DNA from: Caldisericota bacterium
GTDB taxonomy: Bacteria > Caldisericota > Caldisericia > Cryosericales > Cryosericaceae
Length of the DNA: 16,223 nt
Direction of reading: 5' to 3'
Assembly: GCA_026390285.1 (NCBI GenBank)
Contig: JAPLGH010000176.1
Span: 1 to 16,223, forward strand
Positions 6,037-13,535 of this stretch are shown in pieces (the stretch's first letter is position 1; every line of letters begins with the position of its first letter). The translations under genes and the position numbers were made by a program. The notes beneath the pieces are model-generated. The model saw nothing but the letters and a program-made list of their open reading frames with translations, searched no databases and had not been told where the DNA came from.

Positions 6037-8671
6037 AGTCGAGAACTTTATGCCCTACCGCGATCCGGTCACCCTGGATTTCACTGACATGTCGCTGTTT
6101 GCTATCGTCGGAGAGACTGGATCAGGCAAGTCCTCGGTCGTCGACGCGATCTGCTACGCGCTGTATGGGCGTATCCCGCGCATCCGGACAGAAAACGGGC
6201 AACGCGAGAATATCATCAGCCGCGGTGCTAAGCAGTTTCACGTCGCCCTTACGTTCGACCTTGGCGGCGCGACGTACAGGATCATCCGGCAGGGAACAGT
6301 CATGAGGGAGGACGTCCAGATCTTCAAGGACGGCGGCCAGCTCACCCAGCTCCTGAAGAAGAAGGATGCCGACCACTACATTGAAGAGACACTGCTGCAC
6401 ATGAGCTTCGACGTCTTTACGCGCATCATCGTCCTGCCGCAGGGACAGTTCGACCGCTTCCTTAAGCCCGACACACCCCGTGCGCGCAGAGACATCCTGA
6501 TTTCGCTGCTCAGCCTGGACATCTACGAGCGCATCGGCAAAGCGGCTAGCGCCCATGCCGGTACGCTGATGGGTGCACTGGGAGGTCTGGATCACGACCT
6601 GGCGGGTATCGACCAAGACGCCTTGACCGACGAAGCCATGAGTCTTCTGGACCACGCCGTCATAGACACCGGACACAAGGTTGCCCTGCTCCAGGAACAG
6701 CTGAAGGCGCGCGACCTGGAGCTGGCCATGATGGAACAGCGGGCATCCAAGGCACGCCAGCTGGCGAAGCTTCAGGGACAGCTTGCGATCCTTCGTGCCA
6801 GGGCCGACGAGATCAACGGTCACCGCACGCACCTTGCCACCGGCCTCGCCCTTGCGTCGCTGCAGCCATCGCTGGCCAACTGGACACGCCTGGCTGGTGA
6901 ACTTGAGGCGCTGACAGTCGATCGCGACAAGGCATCTGCTGCAGTCGTGGCCGCGCAGAAGGCTCTCGAAACTGCGCAGGCCGCTCGTGCTGATACGTCT
7001 CTGCGCGCAAGCGAGGCTGCGTTTACTGAGAAACTGGAGGAGATCGCCTCTGTGACTGCACGCCTGAGCGAACTCCAGCCTTTTGCTGCCCGCCTGGAAG
7101 AACTCCAGCACAAGACGGATACGGCCGCGGAAAAGGCCACGAAGCTTGAAAATGGCATCACCCAGCTGAACGAGACCATGAAGCTCCAGGACGAGCACCG
7201 GATCCAGCTCCAGGAAGCACTTGCCAGGGCCCGCGATGGTTCCACGCAGGCCGAGGATGCGTTCGAACGGGCGCGCCAGAGCAACGCCACAGTCATCGTT
7301 CAGCAGGGCCTGAAGCCGGGTGACACCTGCCCGGTGTGCGGCCATGTCGTGGAGACTCTGGTCGCGCACGCGGAACGCACGGACTTCGCACACCTCAAGA
7401 CAGCCCGCGACGATGCGCGCAAGAATGCCGAGCATTGTCAGGAGAACCTCACAGAGCAGGAGAAGAGGTCAGGGACAGACAAGGTCCGGGCCGAGGAGCT
7501 GACGCGGCAGCTGACCGCGCTGAAGGCCGAGGACAAGGATGACCGGCATGAGGCGCACGAGCTGACCTTGCGCCTGGTCATGGACCCGACGGTCGCTCGC
7601 GAGGGCAGCAGCAACCCGGCCGCGTTCCTCCATGCGCGGCTCGCTCAGCTGAGGGGGCAGGAAACGACGACCCGCACGGCACAGAAGGCCATCGCCCTTC
7701 AGCTCGAAGAGTACCGCAAGAAGGAAGAAGGTGCCCGCGCGCAGCTGGCCGAGTTCCAGACGAAGGCCGCGACACTGGCAGGCCAGTGCAGTCAGGCGGA
7801 GTCCCAGGTTGAAACGCTGCAGAGCGACCTGCTGACGCAGGCCGGCACGCACGGGTTCGATTCCATTGCATCGATGAAGGCCGCCGTCCTCTCTCCCGAC
7901 AAGCTGGCCGCACTTCAAGCGTCGGTCAGGCAATACGATCAGGAAACCGCTGCCGCTGCCGCGCAGGTGGACATGCTGGAGCAGGAGCTCGGCCCCGATT
8001 TGCCATCTGAGGGTGGCCTAGACACTGCACGCGCTGCACGTGAGACTGCAGCCACGGACTTCTCCCGCGCGCAGGAGGACCTGACAGCGGCCCGCCGGAG
8101 CAAGGACGACCTCCTCGCCCGCCGTGCGTTCCTTGCCGACCGCCTGGCTCGCAAGGAACAGGTAACCCGCCTGCTGTCGACCTACCAGCAGGTCGCTCGT
8201 GACTTCGGCAGCAAGGGCATGGTGGCATTCGTCAGCAGTGGCATCCTCGAACAACTGCTGGTGACGGCAAATGACCACCTGCAGGTCCTGAGCAAGGGAC
8301 GCTTCGAACTGCTGCTGGATGAGGGCGACCAGATGATGGTGCAGGACGCGTTCAGCGCTTCGGGACCACGCGACGTCGCCACACTGTCCGGGGGAGAAAC
8401 GTTTCTCGCTTCTCTTGCACTGGCGCTGGCCGTCAAGGACCTGCTGTCGACGAGCGTCGACCTGGACAGCTTCTTCATCGACGAGGGCTTTGGAACACTG
8501 GACGAGACCACTGTCCAGGGTGTCGCCGACGTCCTGGAGTCCTTGCGCCGGGATGGCTCACTCGTAGGCATCATCACCCACCGGGCAGACCTCGTGGAAC
8601 GCTTCGAGACGGTCCTCGAGGTGACCAATCAGAGTGGTTCCGCTCACATCGCTCGTCGGGAGATGGCATGA
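6017..8671 (+). CDS. sbcC: SbcC (Rad50-type SMC-like ATPase of SbcCD)
   Basis: This 884-residue protein is the ATPase and coiled-coil partner of SbcD; it clamps DNA ends and gates the nuclease with ATP. The N-terminal half of the ATPase has the Walker A motif GETGSGKSS (residues 32-40) and a Q-loop-like LPQGQFDRFL. Long Ala/Glu/Gln/Leu-rich coiled coils run from about 180 to 430 and from about 450 to 690. Between them lies the zinc hook CPVCG (Cys438, Cys441), which dimerises the complex. The C-terminal half has the ABC signature LSGGE (790-794) and Walker B FFIDEG (819-824) followed by GTLD. It is shorter than the roughly 1,050-residue E. coli protein, mostly in the coiled coils. ATG at 6017 follows GGAGGT by 5 nt, inside the sbcD reading frame. 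Its stop overlaps the next start as ATGA. Confidence 0.96.
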   Translation: MRIQTLEVENFMPYRDPVTLDFTDMSLFAIVGETGSGKSSVVDAICYALYGRIPRIRTENGQRENIISRGAKQFHVALTFDLGGATYRIIRQGTVMREDVQIFKDGGQLTQLLKKKDADHYIEETLLHMSFDVFTRIIVLPQGQFDRFLKPDTPRARRDILISLLSLDIYERIGKAASAHAGTLMGALGGLDHDLAGIDQDALTDEAMSLLDHAVIDTGHKVALLQEQLKARDLELAMMEQRASKARQLAKLQGQLAILRARADEINGHRTHLATGLALASLQPSLANWTRLAGELEALTVDRDKASAAVVAAQKALETAQAARADTSLRASEAAFTEKLEEIASVTARLSELQPFAARLEELQHKTDTAAEKATKLENGITQLNETMKLQDEHRIQLQEALARARDGSTQAEDAFERARQSNATVIVQQGLKPGDTCPVCGHVVETLVAHAERTDFAHLKTARDDARKNAEHCQENLTEQEKRSGTDKVRAEELTRQLTALKAEDKDDRHEAHELTLRLVMDPTVAREGSSNPAAFLHARLAQLRGQETTTRTAQKAIALQLEEYRKKEEGARAQLAEFQTKAATLAGQCSQAESQVETLQSDLLTQAGTHGFDSIASMKAAVLSPDKLAALQASVRQYDQETAAAAAQVDMLEQELGPDLPSEGGLDTARAARETAATDFSRAQEDLTAARRSKDDLLARRAFLADRLARKEQVTRLLSTYQQVARDFGSKGMVAFVSSGILEQLLVTANDHLQVLSKGRFELLLDEGDQMMVQDAFSASGPRDVATLSGGETFLASLALALAVKDLLSTSVDLDSFFIDEGFGTLDETTVQGVADVLESLRRDGSLVGIITHRADLVERFETVLEVTNQSGSAHIARREMA

Positions 8672-9726
8672 TGAATATTCGGCCCGATTACTGGCAGAGC
8701 ATCTATACCGGTTCCACGGAGATCTCATTGACGGATCAGAAACGTTCCTACGAGGTGGTGCCGACCACGGAATGCCGCGACCTTGACCACTGGGTGCCCG
8801 TGCAGGTACCGGACGCCGCGTTCGCAGAAGTCGACACGGTCCGCGTCGCATTTGTCGACGGCGTGCGGCGCATCGACATGCACGGCATCATCGATGGCAA
8901 CCCGCCGTATTACGGCGTCTTCGGTTCCGTGGCCGCGGGCTGTATGCAGATGCATGGCTCCCGCACTCACGATGTCGCAGAGGCGCTGTGCGACGAGACA
9001 GTACGGCACTATTTCGTGACCAACGCCCCCGATCCAGACGTGCAAACAGTCAAGCTGACAAGCGATGCATCATGCCCATTCGACGTCGAATACGAGATTC
9101 GCACTGCCGCAAGCCATGAGCCGGGCGACTTCGGTCAGGAACTCAACAACCTCATGCAGGAACTGGAGCACGACGTGGCGCAGAAACAAGTGGACCGTCC
9201 GGACGTGAAGGCAGTCGTGACGGACGGTCCCATCCCCTACGAACACCGTCTGGCCGCGGGGACTGGCAAGCTGGCGGGCATCATCAAGAACGTCCAGGAG
9301 GCCTACCTCCAGCGTGAGCAGTTTGCGACGGTGCTCTCACTCAAAGCAAGCGAACGCACCCCGATCTTTGAGATCCGGTACCCTGAAAGCAGCGGCAGCA
9401 GCAAAATGAGCTTCTTTCTACGCCTTCGAGCGGTCACCCCCTTCGCCAGCCAGATGGCCAACCTGGTCCGCATCGAGCTCCCTGTCATGGGACTGACCGA
9501 GGCGGTCCACCTGGCCAACCTCGCCTCCGCCATCGCCGTGCACTACTCCAGCAACCTGTGGGGCGACACCAGGGCGCCACAGAACCTGTATCCCGTGGGA
9601 GCACTCGAGACGGCGCTGAAGAACCGGCTTGGAGACCAGCGCTTTCTGCGCAGCGTCATCATGCGGACGCTTGCCGAAAGCGACTCTGCTCCGAAACCGG
9701 CACCGTCCACCCAATCTCAGGACTAA
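8668..9726 (+). CDS. nurA: NurA-family nuclease
   Basis: This 352-residue protein matches the NurA pattern: an early strand ending in Asp-Gly (VAFVDGVRRID, Asp64), a later VVTDGPI (Asp186) followed by GIIKNVQEAYL (204-214), a SFFLRL strand, and a C-terminal PQNLYPVGALETAL segment. These are the landmarks of NurA, a Mn2+-dependent 5'-3' exonuclease/endonuclease that in archaea works with the HerA translocase, Mre11 and Rad50 to resect double-strand breaks. Here it follows sbcD-sbcC with a 4-bp ATGA overlap; GGGAG lies 5 nt before the ATG at 8668, and a second ATG at 8671 is possible. No signal peptide or membrane segment is seen. HerA is not in the window. Position and motifs agree, but overall similarity between NurA proteins is low, so a different DNA-processing enzyme of the same fold is possible. 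Confidence 0.78.
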   Translation: MMNIRPDYWQSIYTGSTEISLTDQKRSYEVVPTTECRDLDHWVPVQVPDAAFAEVDTVRVAFVDGVRRIDMHGIIDGNPPYYGVFGSVAAGCMQMHGSRTHDVAEALCDETVRHYFVTNAPDPDVQTVKLTSDASCPFDVEYEIRTAASHEPGDFGQELNNLMQELEHDVAQKQVDRPDVKAVVTDGPIPYEHRLAAGTGKLAGIIKNVQEAYLQREQFATVLSLKASERTPIFEIRYPESSGSSKMSFFLRLRAVTPFASQMANLVRIELPVMGLTEAVHLANLASAIAVHYSSNLWGDTRAPQNLYPVGALETALKNRLGDQRFLRSVIMRTLAESDSAPKPAPSTQSQD

Positions 9727-9739
9727 ACGGAGGATAACC

Positions 9740-10258
9740 ATGTTTACACTGACACCCGATCTCTGGCAAATCGTGCTTCGGACTGCTATCGTCTACGCCC
9801 TCGTTCTGACTGGTCTGCGCCTGTCCGGGAAACGCGAGATGGGCGAACTCGCATCGTTCGATTTCGTCATGATCCTTCTGCTCGCCAATGCAGTCCAAAA
9901 CGCAATGACCGGACCGAATACCTCGGTCATGGGAGGTATCGTTGCCGCTGCAACGCTCCTCGTGCGCAACTACAGTGTTTCTGCACTGGCGCATCGCTAT
10001 CCACGTCTGCGACGCATGATTCTGGGCCAGCGCACAACCCTGATCGAACAGGGCATACCACAAGTGGACGCACTGGAGCGGGAGCACATCGACGAGGAGG
10101 AAATCATGACCGCCGCACGGGAACACGATATTCAGAAGATGGGCGACATCAGGACGGCCTGGCTCGAACTCGATGGCAATATCACGTTCCAGACGACGAA
10201 CGGACGCCAAATGCCTATCCCGCGGAAGAAGAAGGTACGCTACCTCAAGAACCAGTAA
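9740..10258 (+). CDS. YetF/DUF421-family membrane protein
   Basis: This 172-residue protein belongs to the DUF421 (YetF/YcaP) group. Starts further upstream are rejected because ATG at 9740 has an excellent GGAGG 7 nt before it and opens with the typical family N-terminus. The visible order is a first transmembrane segment (about 8-27, VLRTAIVYALVLTGLRL), the family motif GKREMGELASFDFV, a second membrane stretch (ILLLANAVQNAM), a third near GGIVAAATLL, and a soluble C-terminal domain ending in WLELDGNITF and a basic tail (RKKKVRYLKN). The C-terminal domain lies on the cytoplasmic side in studied members. The molecular function is not well established; Bacillus relatives affect spores or membranes. 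It starts 13 bp after nurA and so is probably co-transcribed with it, though a functional link to DNA repair is not evident. Confidence 0.9.
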   Translation: MFTLTPDLWQIVLRTAIVYALVLTGLRLSGKREMGELASFDFVMILLLANAVQNAMTGPNTSVMGGIVAAATLLVRNYSVSALAHRYPRLRRMILGQRTTLIEQGIPQVDALEREHIDEEEIMTAAREHDIQKMGDIRTAWLELDGNITFQTTNGRQMPIPRKKKVRYLKNQ

Positions 10259-10260
10259 TC

Positions 10261-11133
10261 ATGCACCACTCCTCAGAAGCGAACGATACCCCGGGAGCGT
10301 TCGGCCCGTCGGACGGCACGCTGCCTGACTCACGGGTCCCCGCCTGTCTCCGCAACGCACTGCACGTCTATGTGACAGCTCTTCGTGCTACCTTCCCCGA
10401 ACGCGTCTACGCCGTGTCACTGTATGGCTCGCTGGCGCTGGGCGGCTTCGTCGAACGCTCAAGCAACATCGATTTCCTGACGGTGATGGTTGGTCAGATC
10501 AGCGAGGAGGACCAGCTTGCCATCAAGACCCTGCACCAGAAGCTGCGTCACCTTGACCCCTGGGCTTCCAGGCTGGACGGCGAATACGCGGAACTGGACC
10601 AGATCGAGGCCGGCGAGCTGGACACTCCTTGCCTCTTCGTCGCTGGCGGCAGCCTTGCCGGACGCCGCGAAGTCAGCAAGGCCGACTGGCTCACACTGGT
10701 CCAATGTGGAATCAGCGTCATCGGACCCGAGCCGGCCGCGTTCATCCCTGACGTCCCATGGGTGGACCTGGAGCAGGAGATGTGCAACAATCTCGGTGTC
10801 TACTGGGCACGGAAGGCAGACTCGCGCTGGCTCTTCCTGAGTTCGGCGTGGGTGGCGTTTGCGGTCCTGACGCTCTGCCGCATCCTGTACACCATGGACC
10901 GGCATGCCGTCAAGTCCAAGCAGGGGGCCGCGGAGTACGCACTGGGGATCCTGCCCGAAGAGTGGCACCGCCTTATCCGCGAAGCTCTGCGTGTGCACTC
11001 CAGTGAACCCGGACTGTCCCTGTACATGTCGCGCGTCGCACGGGCGAGCGAAACACGCAGGTTTGCCCGGGCGATCATCCAGCTGTGCAGTGAACGATTC
11101 CTCTTGAAACTGCCCACGCCTGCGGATTCCTGA
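10261..11133 (+). CDS. AadA-like nucleotidyltransferase (aminoglycoside adenylyltransferase fold), altered active-site motif
   Basis: This 290-residue protein has the nucleotidyltransferase start YGSLALGGF (Gly56, Ser57) and a C-terminal helical domain like that of AadA/ANT(3'')-type enzymes: VLTLCRILYTMDRH, KSKQGAAEYALGILPEEWH and IREALRVH, comparable to the TLxRI and AxxW/YA segments there. Such enzymes transfer AMP from ATP to aminoglycosides; chromosomal relatives often have unknown substrates. The second motif, normally Asp-x-Asp, reads SSNIDFL, so the first metal-binding Asp is Asn69 and only Asp71 remains. That may weaken or abolish transferase activity. Residues 1-25 are low-complexity and poorly conserved-looking. 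It starts 2 bp after the yetF-like stop without a clear Shine-Dalgarno, so it probably depends on translational coupling. Resistance should not be assumed from similarity alone. Confidence 0.75.
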   Translation: MHHSSEANDTPGAFGPSDGTLPDSRVPACLRNALHVYVTALRATFPERVYAVSLYGSLALGGFVERSSNIDFLTVMVGQISEEDQLAIKTLHQKLRHLDPWASRLDGEYAELDQIEAGELDTPCLFVAGGSLAGRREVSKADWLTLVQCGISVIGPEPAAFIPDVPWVDLEQEMCNNLGVYWARKADSRWLFLSSAWVAFAVLTLCRILYTMDRHAVKSKQGAAEYALGILPEEWHRLIREALRVHSSEPGLSLYMSRVARASETRRFARAIIQLCSERFLLKLPTPADS

Positions 11134-11160
11134 AAACGCTCGGCGCTGGCGCAGCGCGCC
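11133..11160 (-). terminator. Possible intrinsic terminator for the permease operon
   Basis: Read on the minus strand, GGCGCGCTG pairs with CAGCGCC across a CGC loop (11142-11160), leaving a 2-nt bulge, and is followed after GAGCG by TTTT (11133-11136). The T-run is short and offset by 5 nt, so this is a weak candidate. It lies about 100 bp beyond the permease stop and touches the stop codon of the convergent nucleotidyltransferase gene. Confidence 0.3.
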
Positions 11161-11258
11161 CCGCCTCCAACAACTTCCACTTCGGGTTCCAAGGATGCTG
11201 CGAATTCGTCCTGGAGCCGTGCACAGGACACGCGGCAGAGGAGAACGGTTCTGCGTCT

Positions 11259-12530
11259 CTATTTGTAGAAAATGGCAAACAGAACGCCGGCCACAAGAAT
11301 ATTGATGAACGTAATCGGGACAACCGCCTTCAGGTAGTCTTTCCATTCCACGTCGATGCCCGCCTTGGACAGGATCGAAAGCCCAATGACGTTTGCTGAC
11401 GCGCCGATGGGTGTGAAATTGCCTCCTACATCTGTGCCGAAGCTTACGATCAACGCCATGCTCAATAACGATACAACGCCTGCTGGTGCAAGAAGCTTCA
11501 CGACGGGAACCATGGATGCTGCAAAGGGAACGTTATCAATGAATCCGGAGAGGATGCCTGACATCCAGAGAAGGATTCCTTTCGTAGCCAGGCCGCTGCC
11601 ATTTGCGACGTGTGCGATGCCCTTGCTGATCGACGCAATGACACCGGTCTTTTCCAGCGAGCCTATGATGATGAAGAGTGTACTGAAGAACAAAAGCACT
11701 TCCCAGTCAATGGACTCCCAGATATTCGCGACCTTCTTCCCATTGAGTACCAGCCCCAGAGAAGCACCTATGAGTCCCGCATATGCTACTGGCATATTGA
11801 TCTTCTCATGCAGGATCAGCAAGACGATGGCCACGGCGAAGCTGATCATTGACGCGATCATCATATAGAAGTCTTTGACATGCTCCCGTGGGTTCAGGTT
11901 TTTCAGATAGTCCGCATCGAACTTGCCTGACTGCTTGAACATCTTCTTGTAGAACAGAACAAAGTACAGCGTATTCAATAGGAGAATTGCCATTGAAATC
12001 GGCGCAAGGTACTTGATGAACTGGATAAGGGTAACCCCAAGCCCTGTCCCAAGGATGATGTTGGGAGGGTCCCCCATGAGTGTCGCACTTCCACCGATAT
12101 TCGCGGCAGTGATTTGTGAGAGCACAAACGCGACCGGGCTCATCTTCAGTTTTTTTGCGATTTGTATCGATAGGGCGCTCATGAAGAGAAGGACGGTGAT
12201 GCTATCCATGAATGCCGCGAGCAATCCAGTAAGAAGAGCGAACGCAACCAAGACGTTGATGGGAACGCCTTTCGTAAGCTTGAGAACGTTGACGCTCAGG
12301 AAATCAAAAAAGCCGCTGTCGGTCAACATTCGTACCAGAATGAACATGCCAAAGATAAGCCCAATCGCATCCCAGTTAATGGAAGTCACGATTTCCTTCG
12401 GTTCGAGGACGCCAAGTATGACCAGCAGGAAAGCTCCGACCAGAGCGACACTCGAGCGTGGCAGGATGTTGAAGATGATGAACGCGTACACCAGGACGAA
12501 TATGACTAAAGAAATGATCTGGGGGCTCAT
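11259..12530 (-). CDS. ArsB/NhaD (ion transporter superfamily) permease
   Basis: This 423-residue, very hydrophobic protein has about 11 membrane segments and the two-fold pattern of the ArsB/NhaD/SLC13-type superfamily. FMDSITVLLFMS (107-118) is mirrored by FIDNVPFAASMV (330-341), and ANIGGSATLMGDPPNIILG (143-161) by DVGGNFTPIGASANVIG (367-383). Relatives include arsenite efflux permease ArsB, the Na+/H+ antiporter NhaD, the mammalian P protein, and dicarboxylate or phosphate carriers; the ion here cannot be told from sequence. No ArsA, ArsR or arsenate reductase gene is adjacent, which argues against a classical ars operon. GGAG lies 13 nt before the ATG at 12530, longer than usual. The gene begins 23 bp after the UspA-domain gene, so the two form an operon and the Usp protein may regulate or sense transport. 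GC content is lower than in the flanking genes. Confidence 0.88.
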   Translation of the reverse strand: MSPQIISLVIFVLVYAFIIFNILPRSSVALVGAFLLVILGVLEPKEIVTSINWDAIGLIFGMFILVRMLTDSGFFDFLSVNVLKLTKGVPINVLVAFALLTGLLAAFMDSITVLLFMSALSIQIAKKLKMSPVAFVLSQITAANIGGSATLMGDPPNIILGTGLGVTLIQFIKYLAPISMAILLLNTLYFVLFYKKMFKQSGKFDADYLKNLNPREHVKDFYMMIASMISFAVAIVLLILHEKINMPVAYAGLIGASLGLVLNGKKVANIWESIDWEVLLFFSTLFIIIGSLEKTGVIASISKGIAHVANGSGLATKGILLWMSGILSGFIDNVPFAASMVPVVKLLAPAGVVSLLSMALIVSFGTDVGGNFTPIGASANVIGLSILSKAGIDVEWKDYLKAVVPITFINILVAGVLFAIFYK

Positions 12531-12553
12531 GCGTATGGGTTATCTCCTTGGAG

Positions 12554-13357
12554 TTAGTCGCAAACCAGCAGGAAGGGCTTTGGAAGAAACGCAACAATAA
12601 GCCTGATATGGGGATCAAGCGCTAAGGGACGGAACAGGAATCTCAACTTGTAGCTCTTCCGAGGTGAGCCTCTGCTGCCGATAATGATGTCAGCATTTGA
12701 AGCCTGAGAAATGACCGAGGAGACTTCCTTGCCGTGTTCGGCAAAACTGAAGCTCACGCTTACGCTGGAATTTGCCAGAATTTGCTCAACGCTTCTTTTG
12801 ACGCTCTCTCTCTTATCACTCAGCACAAGAACATCGACGGGGCTCTTCCATTGAGCTGCAACTTCGCCTGTCACGCGCGTCGCAAGTTCGGAATACTTGC
12901 TCCCGGACGTAGGATGCAGAATTCTTGGTCTTGGATTGGGCTTCAAATCTTCTCCCAGAAGCAGGACGGGAATACGGGAGTGCATGATCATGGAGAACGT
13001 TGTCTTGCCCAACTTGATCTTGTTGGCAGTTATGCCTGCATGAGTCTCTATGACGATCAGGTCGATATCGTTGCTTCGGACGAAACTGCAAATCTCGTCA
13101 ACGGGATTTCCGACCTCGGTCTTTGTTGCGAATTGAATCGACTTCTCTTCTAGAAGACTCTCAAGCATCGCCAGGGTCTGATCGCTCAATTCATTCATTT
13201 CCTTGAAAACGACCTTCGTATAGTACCCTGCAAACGAGCCAAGATTGATGATGCTGAAAAGATAGAAAAAAGCGTCAGGGAAAAGCGTTGTCGTGTACTC
13301 AACCACATCCTTCATGGCTTCGGAGTTGTCAACCACTATGAGGATCTTCTTGAACAT
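12554..13357 (-). CDS. Tandem UspA-domain (universal stress) protein
   Basis: This 267-residue protein starts at ATG 13357, preceded by a GGAGGGG Shine-Dalgarno and opening with the usual MFKKILIVVDNSEAM; an upstream in-frame start at 13396 is less likely. Domain 1 (about 1-135) has the Usp beta-strand start, the alternating hydrophobic strand IDLIVIETH and the C-terminal RIPVLLL. Domain 2 (about 150-267) has SPVDVLVLSDKRES, ADIIIGSRGS and IRLIVAFLP. The ATP-binding pattern Gly-2x-Gly-9x-Gly-Ser/Thr is not clean in either domain (GSRGSPRKSYK is closest), so nucleotide binding is uncertain. Usp proteins are cytoplasmic stress or nucleotide sensors, and paired Usp-permease genes are a known theme in which Usp modulates the transporter. 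The downstream neighbour is an ArsB/NhaD-type permease 23 bp away. Sampled lines are only about 43% GC, unlike the DNA on either side. Confidence 0.85.
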   Translation of the reverse strand: MFKKILIVVDNSEAMKDVVEYTTTLFPDAFFYLFSIINLGSFAGYYTKVVFKEMNELSDQTLAMLESLLEEKSIQFATKTEVGNPVDEICSFVRSNDIDLIVIETHAGITANKIKLGKTTFSMIMHSRIPVLLLGEDLKPNPRPRILHPTSGSKYSELATRVTGEVAAQWKSPVDVLVLSDKRESVKRSVEQILANSSVSVSFSFAEHGKEVSSVISQASNADIIIGSRGSPRKSYKLRFLFRPLALDPHIRLIVAFLPKPFLLVCD

Positions 13358-13415
13358 TCTCCCCTCCCTTGCCTGACCGTCGTCTGGACTCAACAATTCT
13401 CAAAGGTGCTTGCGA

Positions 13416-13443
13416 ATTGTAGGCATGTCCAACCGATTTGCAA
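13416..13443 (-). promoter_or_regulatory. sigma70-like promoter of the UspA-permease operon
   Basis: On the minus strand, TTGCAA (13438-13443) and TACAAT (13416-13421, 5 of 6 matches to TATAAT) are separated by 16 bp. Transcription would start near 13409 and leave a leader of about 50 nt that includes the Shine-Dalgarno before ATG 13357. This is the best-formed promoter in the window. Confidence 0.6.
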
Positions 13444-13535
13444 GCTCACCAACTACGGCATTCTTCCCAGTTCCACTTCGGTGGTGTTCAGGATTGTTTT
13501 ACCTCATCGTGGTCGTCCCTCTGCAAGCACATGCA

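Noticed and set aside
6122..7435. A 437-residue minus-strand open frame
   Set aside because: It is antisense to sbcC, whose Walker A and zinc-hook motifs lie in the plus frame; high GC opens long antisense frames here.
10459..11346. A 295-residue minus-strand open frame
   Set aside because: It is antisense to the nucleotidyltransferase gene and runs into the permease 3' end; no domain and no Shine-Dalgarno.
11259..12530. Assigning the permease as arsB
   Set aside because: No arsR, arsA, arsC or arsD neighbour is present, and the superfamily also contains Na+/H+ antiporters and other carriers.
13397..13535. A terminator for the surface-protein gene
   Set aside because: The only stem (CCAC CGAA GTGG) is 4 bp and has no T-run after it.
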